Assembly: GCA_029448655.1 (NCBI GenBank)
Contig: JACCLO010000004.1
Span: forward strand, 248,001 to 312,000
DNA from: Wolfiporia cocos
Taxonomy: Eukaryota; Basidiomycota; Agaricomycetes; Polyporales; Phaeolaceae
DNA length: 64,000 bases
Direction: 5' to 3'
Shown one piece after another: positions 20,801-29,562 of this stretch. The notes under the pieces were generated by a model. That model saw nothing but the letters and a program-made list of their open reading frames with translations. It did not search any database and was not told where the DNA came from. Position 1 is the first letter of the stretch; each line of letters starts with the position of its first letter. A program made the translations under genes and the position numbers.

Positions 20801-22419
20801 CTATTATGGTAGTAGTGGACCGATTGACCAAGCGCGCACACTTCATTCCCACGTCAGACAATATCTCGGCAAAGGAATTAGCGAACCTCCTGTACCTTCG
20901 GATTTATCCAAATCACGGGCTTCCGAAACAAATCATTTCGGACAGAGGACCGCAATTCTCTTCTGAGTTATTCAAGGGATGGTGCGAGCAATTGGGAATT
21001 CAGAGGTCGATGACGACAGCCTACCACCCGCAAGCGGACGGCCAAACGGAGAGAATTAACCAAATTCTAGAACAATACCTACGATGCTACATCGACGTTA
21101 TCCAAAAAGATAACTGGGTGTTCTATCTCCCCACGGCAGAGTTTGCGTACAATAACGCGGCTAGCGAGACAACCAAGAATAGTCCATTCTTCGTCGAACT
21201 AGGAAGGCATCCCAATGCAGGACCTACGGATTTGAAGCCGACGCAATATTCGGATTTAAATCAATTTGCTTACGCCAGATGGTCAGCACAAGAACAAGCT
21301 AAGGCAGCTATGAAACTGGCTGCTGAACGCTGGTCTTGGTACCATGATCAACATAAGCGCTCGGTACCGTTTAAAGTCGGCGACAAAGTTCTCGTTGACG
21401 CCCGTAGCTGGCAAGACTCCGAAAGAAGTCTTAGTCCACGCTATCTGGGACCATTTAAGATAATTGAACAATTATCTCCGGTCACCTTTAGGGTACACAT
21501 GGACGAGCAATACAGGGCTTACCACCCAGTATTCCACGCTTCCAAATTGGTCATGTACAAGGACCCGGTGCATCAGAAAAAACCAGAGCCTCAACCAGAA
21601 ATGGTCGACGGCGAGGAATTATGGGAAGTTGAGAAGATCTTAGATCATCGTCTCCGCGCAGGAAGAGTTGAATACAGAATCCGATGGAAAGGATTCGGTA
21701 TCAATGACGACTCCTGGGTACGCGAAGCCGATCTCGACACGGCGTACGACATTCTGCAGGAATACAAGGCTTCGCACGCCATTCCAATGCAGGATGTCCC
21801 CCTCAGGCGATCAGCTAGAAGGAAAGAAGCAGTTCATGTCTTCGACCCTGACAGTGACGACTGGGAAGCCGACGAATGCACGTGGCCAGACGACTGGCCG
21901 CAGTATCGCGAAGAATTTGCGAAGGATCCTAAGCAGCGCATGGTTAGGCACCCCGACGGGGGATGGATGTCAGCAGACATTAACCAAAACGCGGACTTGA
22001 AAATCGTAGTCGGTGAAGGCGGCCGAATGCCGGAAAAAGGAACCAAGGACTCGGTTGGGTTTGACCTGTACACTGCAACAGGCGACGTTCTGCCAGCTCA
22101 TGGGCAGACAGAATACAATACCAAACTGAAGATCCAGGTACCTTTCGGCACTTACGGACGTATCGCCCCCCGCTCTAGTCTTGCCCGCAAAGGCATAGAC
22201 GTAATGGGTGGCGTCATTGACCACGATTACCAAGGCGAAGTAATCATCATTCTCCGGAACCACTCCGACATATCTATCGATATTCGGGCCGGTGATAAGA
22301 TTGCTCAGCTCATCTGCGAAGTTGCTAAGGACCCGCACATTACGCTACACGGAAAATCTTACTTTGAAAAGATTAAATCCGAGCGCGGTACTGGTGGATT
22401 CGGCTCCACAGGAAAGTAA
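17875..22419 (+). CDS. pol of A1: PR-RT-RNaseH-IN-chromodomain-dUTPase
   Basis: 1514 codons, in the +1 frame relative to gag. Aspartic protease (ALIDTGASISVID), reverse transcriptase (VIVYLDDILVF), RNase H (EADSSDYATGAVL), integrase with an HHCC finger (HHDHVTAGHF ... CDTCQRMK) and catalytic core (TIDFIV, ISDRGPQF, GQTERIN), GPF/Y-like segment (YLGPFKIIEQ), a chromodomain (WEVEKILDHRL ... RIRWKGF), and a C-terminal dUTPase with all five motifs (SVGFDLYTA, APRSSLA, GVIDHDYQGEV, IRAGDKIAQLI, RGTGGFGSTG). The chromodomain would steer integration to modified histones; dUTPase would lower uracil incorporation into cDNA. No stops; a candidate active enzyme, although its gag is broken. Confidence 0.96.
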   Translation: MSGPSRFPSPQPHVSKTFCEEHTSPAAAGSVQRPEEAHLYEEASQRPLILWEDKAVVRHPVSHLGIFGNSAMDFARRTRTLATRAPPVKYFYPDPTALKFFSMYNIVHGNDSRDDNKSFSIEVELWVYGKKVNAMALIDTGASISVIDKKLVHEEKLVTQKLPSPLEIRNADGTSNTAGNINMAVKAYMVHEEHKSTEFLYVMDVQNADVILGYDWFLKHNPDFNWPEGIFTYRCTEKCKHGKRVSISEEEDEIEPRNIYQIINDFPIDFLGLEEPENPFVAWVNTLDEGTELLIDAIQSITEKSDDEFLTDADLQKWKSLVPEEYQEFGPTVFSQRASERMPERKPYDHAIDFPDDAVLPPPSKAYKMSPQEANSLDQWIQEELRKGYIRHSKSPIASPVFFVPKKDGGARMVVDYRKVNDLTIKNRYPLPRIDELIDKLSQASIFTKLDLRWGYNNVRIKEGDEWKTAFITPNGLYEAVVMYFGFCNAPSTFQHMMNDILGDLIREGKVIVYLDDILVFGNDLLEHRRIVKQVLQILQDNDLFAKPEKCFFEQSSIEYLGMIISKGKVEMDPKKVAGVMDWPTPAKVKDVQAFVGFANYYRRFIKDFSKVVKPLTELSKKNTQWNWGPEQAEAFQTLKEAFTSAPILRIPDQESPFRVEADSSDYATGAVLSQYSSEDKLWHPVAFYSKSLSAPERNYEIYDKELLAIICALEEWRHYLEGHPHKFEVWSDHLNLTYFKSAQRLTRRQARWSLYLTRFNFTMCHKPGQTMLTADPLSRRPDHEEGVELDNRDQILLKPEYFTVRALEASQQEIQSGDEDLLRQIRQALMDDQITKDYQELLKSGPKEFGKDLDLQEWNMEAGLLLRRGKVYVPKEPKELRTKILELHHDHVTAGHFRRWKTYELLSRNYWWPGMTTMVKQYVEGCDTCQRMKNRNQTPYGPLQPLPVPEAPWDTITIDFIVHLPPSGEFKQFTAIMVVVDRLTKRAHFIPTSDNISAKELANLLYLRIYPNHGLPKQIISDRGPQFSSELFKGWCEQLGIQRSMTTAYHPQADGQTERINQILEQYLRCYIDVIQKDNWVFYLPTAEFAYNNAASETTKNSPFFVELGRHPNAGPTDLKPTQYSDLNQFAYARWSAQEQAKAAMKLAAERWSWYHDQHKRSVPFKVGDKVLVDARSWQDSERSLSPRYLGPFKIIEQLSPVTFRVHMDEQYRAYHPVFHASKLVMYKDPVHQKKPEPQPEMVDGEELWEVEKILDHRLRAGRVEYRIRWKGFGINDDSWVREADLDTAYDILQEYKASHAIPMQDVPLRRSARRKEAVHVFDPDSDDWEADECTWPDDWPQYREEFAKDPKQRMVRHPDGGWMSADINQNADLKIVVGEGGRMPEKGTKDSVGFDLYTATGDVLPAHGQTEYNTKLKIQVPFGTYGRIAPRSSLARKGIDVMGGVIDHDYQGEVIIILRNHSDISIDIRAGDKIAQLICEVAKDPHITLHGKSYFEKIKSERGTGGFGSTGK

Positions 22420-22425
22420 TCGTTC

Positions 22426-22458
22426 CATTAGGGACAATGAAACCTGAAGAGGGGGTAA
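22426..22458 (+). other. Pre-PPT hairpin and polypurine tract of A1
   Basis: CATT-AGGGAC-AATG (22426-22439) is followed by GAAGAGGGGGTAA (22446-22458), directly abutting the 3' LTR. The purine run is the plus-strand primer for reverse transcription. The hairpin with an AGGGAC loop recurs in other families. Confidence 0.75.
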
Positions 22459-23156
22459 TGTCACAGATTTGGGACATGCCACTATTTTTCCCGTATTTTT
22501 ACCTATTTATCTGGTATTTCTACGACCTTGTAGACATTTACGCTGCTAAGCGCCCGTCTACACGTACACGCAACCAAACAACACGTACACAACGCGGTAT
22601 ACGTCCACCTGACATCACAACACGTACATAACACGTTTGTACGCGTCAATGACTCAGCGGACTAACCTCCGGTGTCACGCGCCTTACTCATATCCCGATA
22701 CCGGGCTATGTCAGTACAATTGGATAAGCGGCCCGCTCGTTATCACATGCCAATGCCCTTATGATTACTCATATCCCGATACCGGAATATAAGGATCACA
22801 TGCATGGCTTACTAACGTAGCTACAGCCACTTCCACAACATGGACCTACGGTCCAAACAAACGCTCTTACTGGTGCGGCCATTACCGGCGCACATGGTCT
22901 ATTGTAGGTTACGACTTAGCTGTATTAGTTATGTCTGCGCACAGACCGTCTCAATGTTTGGATCCTCTTCGAGTAACCAAACACAGCATGTATATAAGTA
23001 GGGCTATCGCTGCGGATAAGCCTTAGATTTGTTCTCTGCTATCGCATAGTCACATAACATCTCTACTGCGCCTACAAGTGTTTCCTCACCAGCTTCAACA
23101 ACTCCTTCAAGTCGTTATCAAGCCATAGTGTGAGTCCCACAACCTTGTTTGTGTCA
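22459..23156 (+). repeat. 3' LTR of A1
   Basis: 698 bp. It differs from the 5' LTR at two positions that I can see (GTTTATC/ATTTATC and TACAACC/TACGACC). It is followed by the CTCAT duplication. Confidence 0.95.
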
Positions 23157-23830
23157 CTCATCCTGGGAGCTGATGCTGAGCGGTTTTTTAGGAAGGTACC
23201 GGCTGCATCCTCAAGTACTTTGGCCCCGGCATGTTCAACCAGTCTTGCACAGGCCTGCAACGGTCATGAACATGGGTGCTGGGGTCGGTGTGATGATGTC
23301 CATGTTTCCCTACATGCCGGACATGTGCGCGTACCTCACCGCTACTGGCTGTGCACCCGTTGCATGTGCTGTGGATGACGCAGCTGCTGAAGGCTTCCTT
23401 GTGATGGACTAGGGCGTGGAATATGATGAGACATCATGCGTACTCATGTCGTCTCATCCCGCATCCAAGTTCCATCATTAATTCCCCACCTCGGGGCTTA
23501 ATCCTCACATGGTGCAAATTTGCTGATGGCTGGCTGGACAGCAGAACTTGTCTGAGCTGGAGCCGACCATCAACAGACCATTCACCCCCGATCTTGCGAC
23601 GCCCCTCTCTAACTTCAGCATGTTCGTCAAGGAACAGGGCTGGAAGGACGAGTTGTCTGCAGGTCTGATTGGTTCATGCATGAACAGCTCATACAAGGAC
23701 ATGGTGCACGCTCCGCTCTCTTCCTACCTATCACAGACAGTGTTGATGCATGGACACCGCAGACGACCGTTGCGGATTTGGCTAAGCAAGCGAAGGCTGC
23801 AGGACTTATGGTGAAGGTGCAGCAGGTATG
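23157..23830 (+). pseudogene. Aconitase relic, right fragment
   Basis: Three aconitase-like blocks in changing frames: GTGCILKYFGPGMFNQSCTG (about 23192), then NMGAGVGVMMSMFPYMPDM with AYLTATGCAPVA (about 23270), then [20 protein letters not shown] and [17 protein letters not shown] (about 23550-23700), then [11 protein letters not shown] (23777 on). The family motif GSCTNSSYEDM, whose Cys binds the 4Fe-4S cluster, is changed to [11 protein letters not shown]. Gaps between blocks end in TTTAG or GGACAG, so introns were kept: a genomic relic or capture, not a processed copy. Frameshifts and an in-frame TAG make it non-functional. Confidence 0.8.
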
Positions 23831-24443
23831 CAATCCTCCCCTCTAGGACCGAGTTGAACTTGAGGATAGAGGGGACGTGTAGTGGAAACGCGAGGACAAG
23901 AAGGACGAGGAGAACAGTGCATGATTCTGCAAGGACTTAGCAATGGCCGATGCTGAACGAGCTTCATGTACCCACATGTACAGGGTCATCGTGAGCTCAT
24001 GCAATTTTGAGACTGCACAATGGGCATGGAAACATAATTTTTGTGTGAATACATATTCCTTTAAGTGGGGGTGGTTCTCGTTGTACTTTCCTTTGCCCAC
24101 CAGAAATGAGAATTTTGATTCCACAATCTCCTTCGCAACTGTACACGCCTCCTGCAGCACATTCATCAGGTGATTGTACATGTGATGGCCAACCTGCCCA
24201 ATTTCTCCATGCTCAGTTGTCCTGGATACCTAAAGAATGTCACTTAGAGCCTGAGCGTGTACAAACAATGCAAGCAACTTACAATAAAATGTTGGTGAGT
24301 AATATTGGTGAAACAGATGTCCATGTCCTTCCAGTTGTACAGAGGCTCATGCAGTGCTTCCCGATGACACACACACTTCAATAGTGCTGGGTTGATGGGA
24401 GTGGTGATGGTGTGAGGGACCACATTGTTGTAGCTAGTGGGCC
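23831..24443. other. Unassigned stretch after the aconitase relic
   Basis: Short ORFs on both strands (for example 24106-24384 plus, 23843-24181 minus) show no family I recognise. It may be the decayed rest of the aconitase gene or another captured fragment. Confidence 0.35.
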
Positions 24444-24448
24444 ATTTG

Positions 24449-25008
24449 TGTCACAGTACATTTTGGCATTCACCCTTACTCTCGCTATGAGCACCGCTAT
24501 GCGTGTGGTGCCCCTCCAGCGTTAGTTCTGCCTCTTGTTCGTTCCCCTAGATACCAAAGACCACCTGACCTAGTAGATGAGCGCTCGTCAGGCAGCGCGC
24601 GCATCAGGTACTCACATGACAGGTCACCTCTTAGTTACATAGTAGTGTTACGTTACGGTCACCCTCAGTTACATGCGCACAGGCCAGTACTTTAGGGCAT
24701 ACCTAGTTACGCTTCACCACATGTATATAAGCAGTAGCGCATGAGGCTTACACCTCATGCTTAACAATGGGTTAAATGCCCCTTTCGTTACTACTTCCCT
24801 ATGTGCTGTCATCTCGCTCGCTGGGAGTCCCCCAAGAGGCCTCTCTAGCTATCTCGCTCGTCTAAAGTTGGCATACGCTGAGTATAAGGAGTTGTGACTC
24901 CTCACTCGCCAAGCCTCTGTGCTCACCGCTCGACGCGTCAGCGCTGGTTAGACACCTGGAATCTCCCTGCTAGTTAGCAGGTCCCCACAGACGAGTACAT
25001 CTGTGTCA
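24449..25008 (+). mobile_element. Solo LTR S2 (560 bp)
   Basis: Flanked by ATTTG at 24444-24448 and 25009-25013. TGTCACAG start, TCTGTGTCA end, U5 hairpin CACAGA...TCTGTG, U3 box TGCGCACAGGCC (24674-24685) and TATATAAG (24724-24731). Confidence 0.9.
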
Positions 25009-25088
25009 ATTTGCATTGGCAAAATGCGAACCCTCATATATAGTCCGTTAACTATTGTAATTATGAGTTCAGTAGATATATGTATATA

Positions 25089-25117
25089 CTAGCTGGATAA
25101 CCCATGCTCTTGCATGG
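25089..25117 (-). other. Helitron 3' terminus on the minus strand
   Basis: On the minus strand, hairpin CCATGC-AAGA-GCATGG is followed 9 nt later by CTAG and T, the Helitron right-end layout with a stem unlike the left-hand array. The element would extend rightward from here; its TC end was not found and may lie beyond the insertion of D. Confidence 0.5.
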
Positions 25118-25287
25118 AATGTAGAGTTACCATGATGTAGCCAAGGTGTGACAAACTCCAGGCTTGGGTTGGGGGCCTCAAGCTTCAGTTGGTGGGTTTC
25201 ATGGGCAGTGGCTACCATATTAGGGAGTTGCCTAATCAAGATGCTTTTCTATGGAAGATGAGTGGATACTATGCACAGGGTAATGAC

Positions 25288-25397
25288 AGGATCGATGGGG
25301 ACCAAAATATTATTTGCAGGATCAACGAGGACCGAAATATTATTTGTAGGATCAACGAGGACTGAAAGGTTATTTGCAGGATCAAAGAGGATGGACA
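25288..25397 (+). repeat. 30-bp tandem repeat, about 3.6 copies
   Basis: Units start at 25288, 25318, 25348 and 25378 (AGGATCAACGAGGACCGAAA plus ATTATTTGC). It is probably internal to the minus-strand Helitron ending at 25089. No coding role seen. Confidence 0.8.
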
Positions 25398-25666
25398 TAT
25401 GTCTAGGCATGCACAGTGTACTAATGCTGGACCCCTTCGACCACTTCCACACAATCGGTATTGCATAATGACATAAGTCAGAAATGTCAAAGAAAATGAT
25501 ATAGAACACTTCGTCTACATGTCTAGTACCCAACAAATATTCTCATGTTTTGTTGATGCGTTGTTGCTTCTACAGAACTGATTGTGCAGAAGGGTCTAGT
25601 GTGAAGAAGGGGTCCAACGACAGTATATGTAGTCATGATGCGGCTCCCATCCAATTTAGTAAGTCT

Positions 25667-26330
25667 TGTCATAAGAATTTCCCTGTATTTACTGCAATTC
25701 TCCTGGGATTTATAGCAATTATCTACGAATAACAGTCCAACAACCAGTCTTACCCGGCACCTAACAAAACATTATATACAAGCTGAATGATGGCCGCATT
25801 ATCTCCCATAACAACAGCATCATACAATGGAAATCACCGATCATATCAAGAAGCCTTGCATGTAGCCAATCGGACAACTTGCCTGAACCACGTCATACAC
25901 AATACATCAGCAGACCGAGGCATGGTCACGCCTCTGGTTACAAAGATGAAGAGCACTATCTGCTATTGGAGTGGACTATGCCATCAACTGATATCCCGGT
26001 ATTGATTGGTATATACATATGATTATGATTATGAATCCATAGAGTCTCTGAGGGGACAATTATGACTATGACCACATGACCATATGACTAACTATGAATA
26101 TGCCTTATGCATATATTATTACTATTTATGTAGAACATACAATAAGACTGTTAGGGGTCTTATAATCATGTATATATACTATGATTGCTGAGCGACTAAG
26201 TCCTCAGTTCTATTCATTACATTCATACTATGGGTTAACCACCCCACGTATCCTGCTCTATACGCACTACTATCTTGTCACCTAACCAGCAACAATCATC
26301 AAGTCATTAGTAAGTGTTAGACTTGTGTCA
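25667..26330 (+). repeat. 5' LTR of D
   Basis: Starts TGTCATAAGAATTTCC and ends ACTTGTGTCA. It aligns along its length with the M LTR (30607-31219, reversed): shared TGCTGAGCGACTAAGTCCTC and AAGACTGTTAGGGGTCTTAT. The U5 hairpin is CAAGTC...GACTTG (26300-26325). Confidence 0.85.
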
Positions 26331-26343
26331 CATGAATAGAACT
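26170..26343 (+). promoter_or_regulatory. D promoter start region and self-primer PBS
   Basis: TATATATA (about 26170-26177) precedes AGTTCTATTCAT (26206-26217). The PBS ATGAATAGAACT (26332-26343), just inside the LTR, is its exact 12-nt reverse complement. Confidence 0.75.
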
Positions 26344-27540
26344 TCTTTTGCCCTCGCCCCCTCGGGGGTCTGGGATTTTTCTTCTTAGGGGTTTTTTTGT
26401 TGTTGTCTGTGCACTCCCGCTCACTGTCAAGTGGCGGGGACTTCCTTAGTGGGCTCTGGGGGATCACCTTTGGGCATACAGCTGGACTCCAGGCTTAAGG
26501 AGAAACAAAATACCCACTTCCCAGGGTTAAGGGACAGCCTTGGGCGCTGACAAGCCCCTTGGTGAGAGTTGAGAAGGCGGGGTAGGGGTGTAAAGCCTAG
26601 ACCTGACACTGCCCAATCTTCTAGCCTATCCCCAGGCATTACAGGGGTGGCTCTACTATAGAACCGGGGTGGGCACGAGTTGCCCTGCCTAGAACCGACA
26701 CCGATAGGCTTCAGAACAATAGAGTTCTGGCCGTGGCACCCTCTAAGTCCCTTAGGGCATGGGTATGGTTTGAATACTGGCAAGCCCCCTTTCTTGAGCT
26801 AGGCGTGGGCACATGCGGGGTTGTCACAGATTTTGGGCTAGCGCTGCAGATGGGCGTAAACGCCCTTAATATACAACGCCTCCCTGGTTCGAACGCATGG
26901 ACTGATGGTATCCAGTCACGTGATGCACAGGTAGATAAGATTGTTGATGATAGATAGGGATACGCGGACCGCCCGACCCGCCGGACCGCTCACGTGCTTG
27001 TAGGTGACGTGCTTATGGCGTGCTATCGCGTAGTCGTGCACGGCCCCCTTTAGGGTGGGCCGCGACTCAGTAGTTACGCTGCGGCCTACATGTATATATA
27101 GTACATCGAACTAGGGCTTACTCCCCAGTTCTGTCATTTACTCCGTCCAAGGGGCGATCCCCCTTTCATGATCACTACTGGTGTGCTGCCTTAGCTCCGC
27201 CTCGCCTTCACTCTGAGTCGCTCGGTGTTGTACCTTATCGTCTATTAGATGGCGTATAGGGGTAGGATATAGGATAGAGGTATGCCACGTTCATTTCGTG
27301 ACAGGGGTGTAATACCCCAAATCGTGCACTACCTGCATGCAAGGGAAGCATCGCAGCTGTATCCCCCACCTGGTAGCATGAGAGAGACGCAAGCCAGTCG
27401 CTGACACTAACTCTGGTCGAGAGTGGAGTGCTCATTGACGCCGGAGGATAAGTGCACGACTATCAAGATACAACAATAAGCCCCAACAGAAGATCCGCTA
27501 TTATTCCACTAGATTACGTAGCTTAAAAAATACATATAGT
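26344..27540 (+). other. 5' leader of D (non-coding), containing solo LTR S3
   Basis: Apart from S3 it shows no gene. It matches the reversed leader of M (63444-64000): shared GGCGTGGGCACATGCGGGG, TAATACCCCAAAT and CGCTGACACTAACTC. Like the A and F leaders it is long and free of a conserved frame. Confidence 0.6.
26822..27303 (+). mobile_element. Solo LTR S3 (482 bp) in the D leader
   Basis: Flanked by GGGGT at 26817-26821 and 27304-27308. The uninterrupted target (GCGGGGTGTAATACCCC) is preserved in M. TGTCACAG start, CGTGACA end, TATATATAG near 27093. Confidence 0.9.
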
Positions 27541-28297
27541 TATGCTGAAAGTCACAAACACTGCTACACATGGTGATGCTGGAGAACATGAGGAACAAAC
27601 AAACATTCCTGATACACGACTCGAGACTTTGGTCCCAGTGAAAAAGTCCTGACAGGGCACCCAAGGTTTTAAACCTTATTCCAAGCCGAAACCTGATGAG
27701 GGGGATTTGGAAACCATCAGAAGGAAGGAACTCAATAAATTCCTTACACAACGAGATCGGTCCTATCACCGAAACCAGGCAATATGGACCAATGCCAATA
27801 TTACCAAGGCAGTGGCTGATCCGGCCCCAGCCGAAAGAAGCGAAGTAGCCAAATCACACGAGGAACTGACCCACACATTACTCAAGCACTACGCCCTGCT
27901 TTAAACGGCCCCTTTATGGGCAAAAGAACGTGGGATTCCCAACCCATGCAACATGCATTGCGACGAAGAAAAATGGAACAGATGGATCAAAGTGGAGAAG
28001 AAGATGGTGATGGCACATGCACTCTTCCTAGAAACCTGGAAAGTGCCTGACTTTCATACCCCCATCCCAACATTCTCGAAATTCCACGATATTATCACCA
28101 ACTTCAATAATTTATGCACGCACACAGAATATCAGGTCTGAAACGATCAGATGACAACCAACGACCTCAGGGCACTAAATGAACACCTGACGAGGATCTA
28201 GGGGATCTACGCTGGAATTAACCTGACGCTACATACTAGTTACCTGAAAAATCGAATAGTCCTAGCCGGATTAGATTTTAAATTAGGATTAAACTAG
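27541..28297 (+). pseudogene. Degenerate ORF0 of D
   Basis: Reading through stops and frameshifts gives a protein collinear with ORF0 of M. D has PVKKS then GTQGFKPY where M has PVRKSRKGNHGLKPY; D has WAKERGIPNPCNMHCDEEKW where M has WAVARGIDNPKMMHCTEKKW; and D has FHDIITNFNNLCTHTEYQV where M has FVDLISDFDNLCAHAEERI. The last residues LDFKLGLN correspond to LDFRLGIPP. Stops near 27902 and 28139 disable it. Confidence 0.72.
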
Positions 28298-28333
28298 AAG
28301 CAATTATATCACACGTTGATCCTATATGTGATG

Positions 28334-28421
28334 AAAGTCCCGACAGGGCATAAAATAACATGACATGGCATGACATATGATTACAAGTCCTGTCAGGGCA
28401 TTTTTTAAGTCCCACAAGGGC
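28334..28421 (+). promoter_or_regulatory. Three short hairpin repeats after ORF0 in D
   Basis: CCC-GACA-GGG (28339-28348), CCT-GTCA-GGG (28389-28398) and CCC-ACAA-GGG (28411-28420), all within AAGTCC...GGGCA. They are in the same place as the three CCT-GAAA-AGG repeats of M. Confidence 0.5.
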
Positions 28422-28480
28422 AAAATTTTATTTTCAAGTCGAACATGATCAAGAACTCAAGCTGACAAAAACACAGCCCA

Positions 28481-28929
28481 ATGTCTTACTCAATCCAACC
28501 GGCTGCCGGTAGACACGCAACTACCTACAAGGTGGTAACACCTTATCAACCGATGACCGGAAAATACACCTACCCAAATTAGGTCACATGCCTGATGAAA
28601 TACCTATGGGAGGTCTTTGGCATCAGAGCTGGGGGGAGCATAACCACGTTCAACTCTATTCCAAACAACATACGTTGTCAAATGCGGATTAATCACACTG
28701 CATATATCGTATACAAGGGACAAGATTCCAACCGAAACCATATTTCTTGGTACAAGTGGAACCAAGAAGCACACCCAATGCGTCTATCCAAGATAATCTA
28801 TCTCTATGGGAATGTGCACTGGTACTCCCATGAGGAACAACCCAAGGAGCTGAACACTCCTTATGTCCTATACGACACACTCCGTCACAACCAAGGCGAT
28901 GCTAGAAGCTCTAACCAAGCCGAGCAACA
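28481..28929 (+). pseudogene. ORF1 of D (one stop, cut by element G)
   Basis: From ATG 28481 the frame reads MSYSIQPAAGRHATTYKVVT, has a TAG near 28580, and then continues VTCLMKYLWEVFGIRAGGS, STFN-type and HISWYKWNQEAHPMRLSKII blocks until the LTR of G. M has the same protein (IQPAAGRHATTYKVATPY; HISWYKWNEYALPM). I do not recognise the family. Confidence 0.7.
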
Positions 28930-29518
28930 TGACACGCTGTTACGGATCGAATATCCGTTCAGCGCAAAATAACTGAGTCGAGTTATTTCGATGGATGAAA
29001 TATCCGTTCAGCGCAAAGTAACCAAGTCGAGTTACTCAGCATATTGAGTAGCGCACTACTCGTCAGTCTTGGAGCGTTGATATACAAGCTGCAGACTTAA
29101 TTGCTTAAGTCTTTTGAGAATGAGTATAAGATCCTTGTAATTCAACAAGGTCGAGCTGAGGAACTTGACCGGTATTTACATCAGGTTATATACTACGATT
29201 CATTTATTGGGGTCATAGTGTCCTTGGTACTGCTACCATTAAGTCCATTGTACTAACAATATCTGGGACAAAGGAGAACTGCTGCAGTTGAGCACAACAA
29301 GAGGTGAAATGCAGAAGTACTGTGGTTAGACACAGGGGAATCAGCTAGAATGTGATACGGATGCGGGGAATGGGCATAGGGTTGTTGTACATGAAACGGG
29401 GCCTACGGTTGAACGGAGTCCCCTAGAAATAATATACTGTCAGGCAGCGGTTGAATGCTAAGTCCTCGTTCACTATGAGGCGTCAGAATAGTCAGTATTT
29501 CCTGGTAAAATCATAACA
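28930..29518 (-). repeat. 3' LTR of G (589 bp)
   Basis: On the minus strand it runs TGTTATGATT...GCGTGTCA. Its terminal region forms a long hairpin, CGCTG-A-ACGGAT / ATCCGT-AA-CAGCG (28935-28965 on the plus strand), next to the final GTCA. A polypurine tract (GAGGGGGGGTGA) precedes it. Confidence 0.75.
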
Positions 29519-29535
29519 TCACCCCCCCTCAAGCC

Positions 29536-29553
29536 TTCATTGCCCTTGATGAA
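29536..29553 (-). other. Pre-PPT hairpin of G
   Basis: On the minus strand, TTCAT...ATGAA enclose AAGGGC, just upstream of the purine run: the same position as in A, C, F and M, with a diverged loop. Confidence 0.55.
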
Positions 29554-29562
29554 ATCCAAGCT

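Larger units (their letters stand above)
13165..23156 (+). mobile_element. LTR retrotransposon A1 (Ty3/gypsy chromovirus with ORF0 and dUTPase)
   Basis: A complete 9,992-bp element bounded by the 5-bp duplication CTCAT (13160-13164 and 23157-23161). Order: LTR, self-primer PBS, ~1 kb leader, ORF0, gag, pol, hairpin and polypurine tract, LTR. By eye the two 698-bp LTRs differ at two positions, so the insertion is recent. gag carries one nonsense codon; pol and ORF0 are open. It is closely related to A2 (49052-59054). Confidence 0.95.
25667..28929 (+). mobile_element. Element D: old plus-strand retrotransposon, left part only
   Basis: LTR (25667-26330), self-primer PBS, leader (broken by solo LTR S3), degenerate ORF0 and ORF1, then interruption by element G at 28930. 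gag and pol are not in the window and are expected to the right of it. Structure and sequence follow M, but with stops and frameshifts; it is the outermost element of the nest. Confidence 0.8.
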
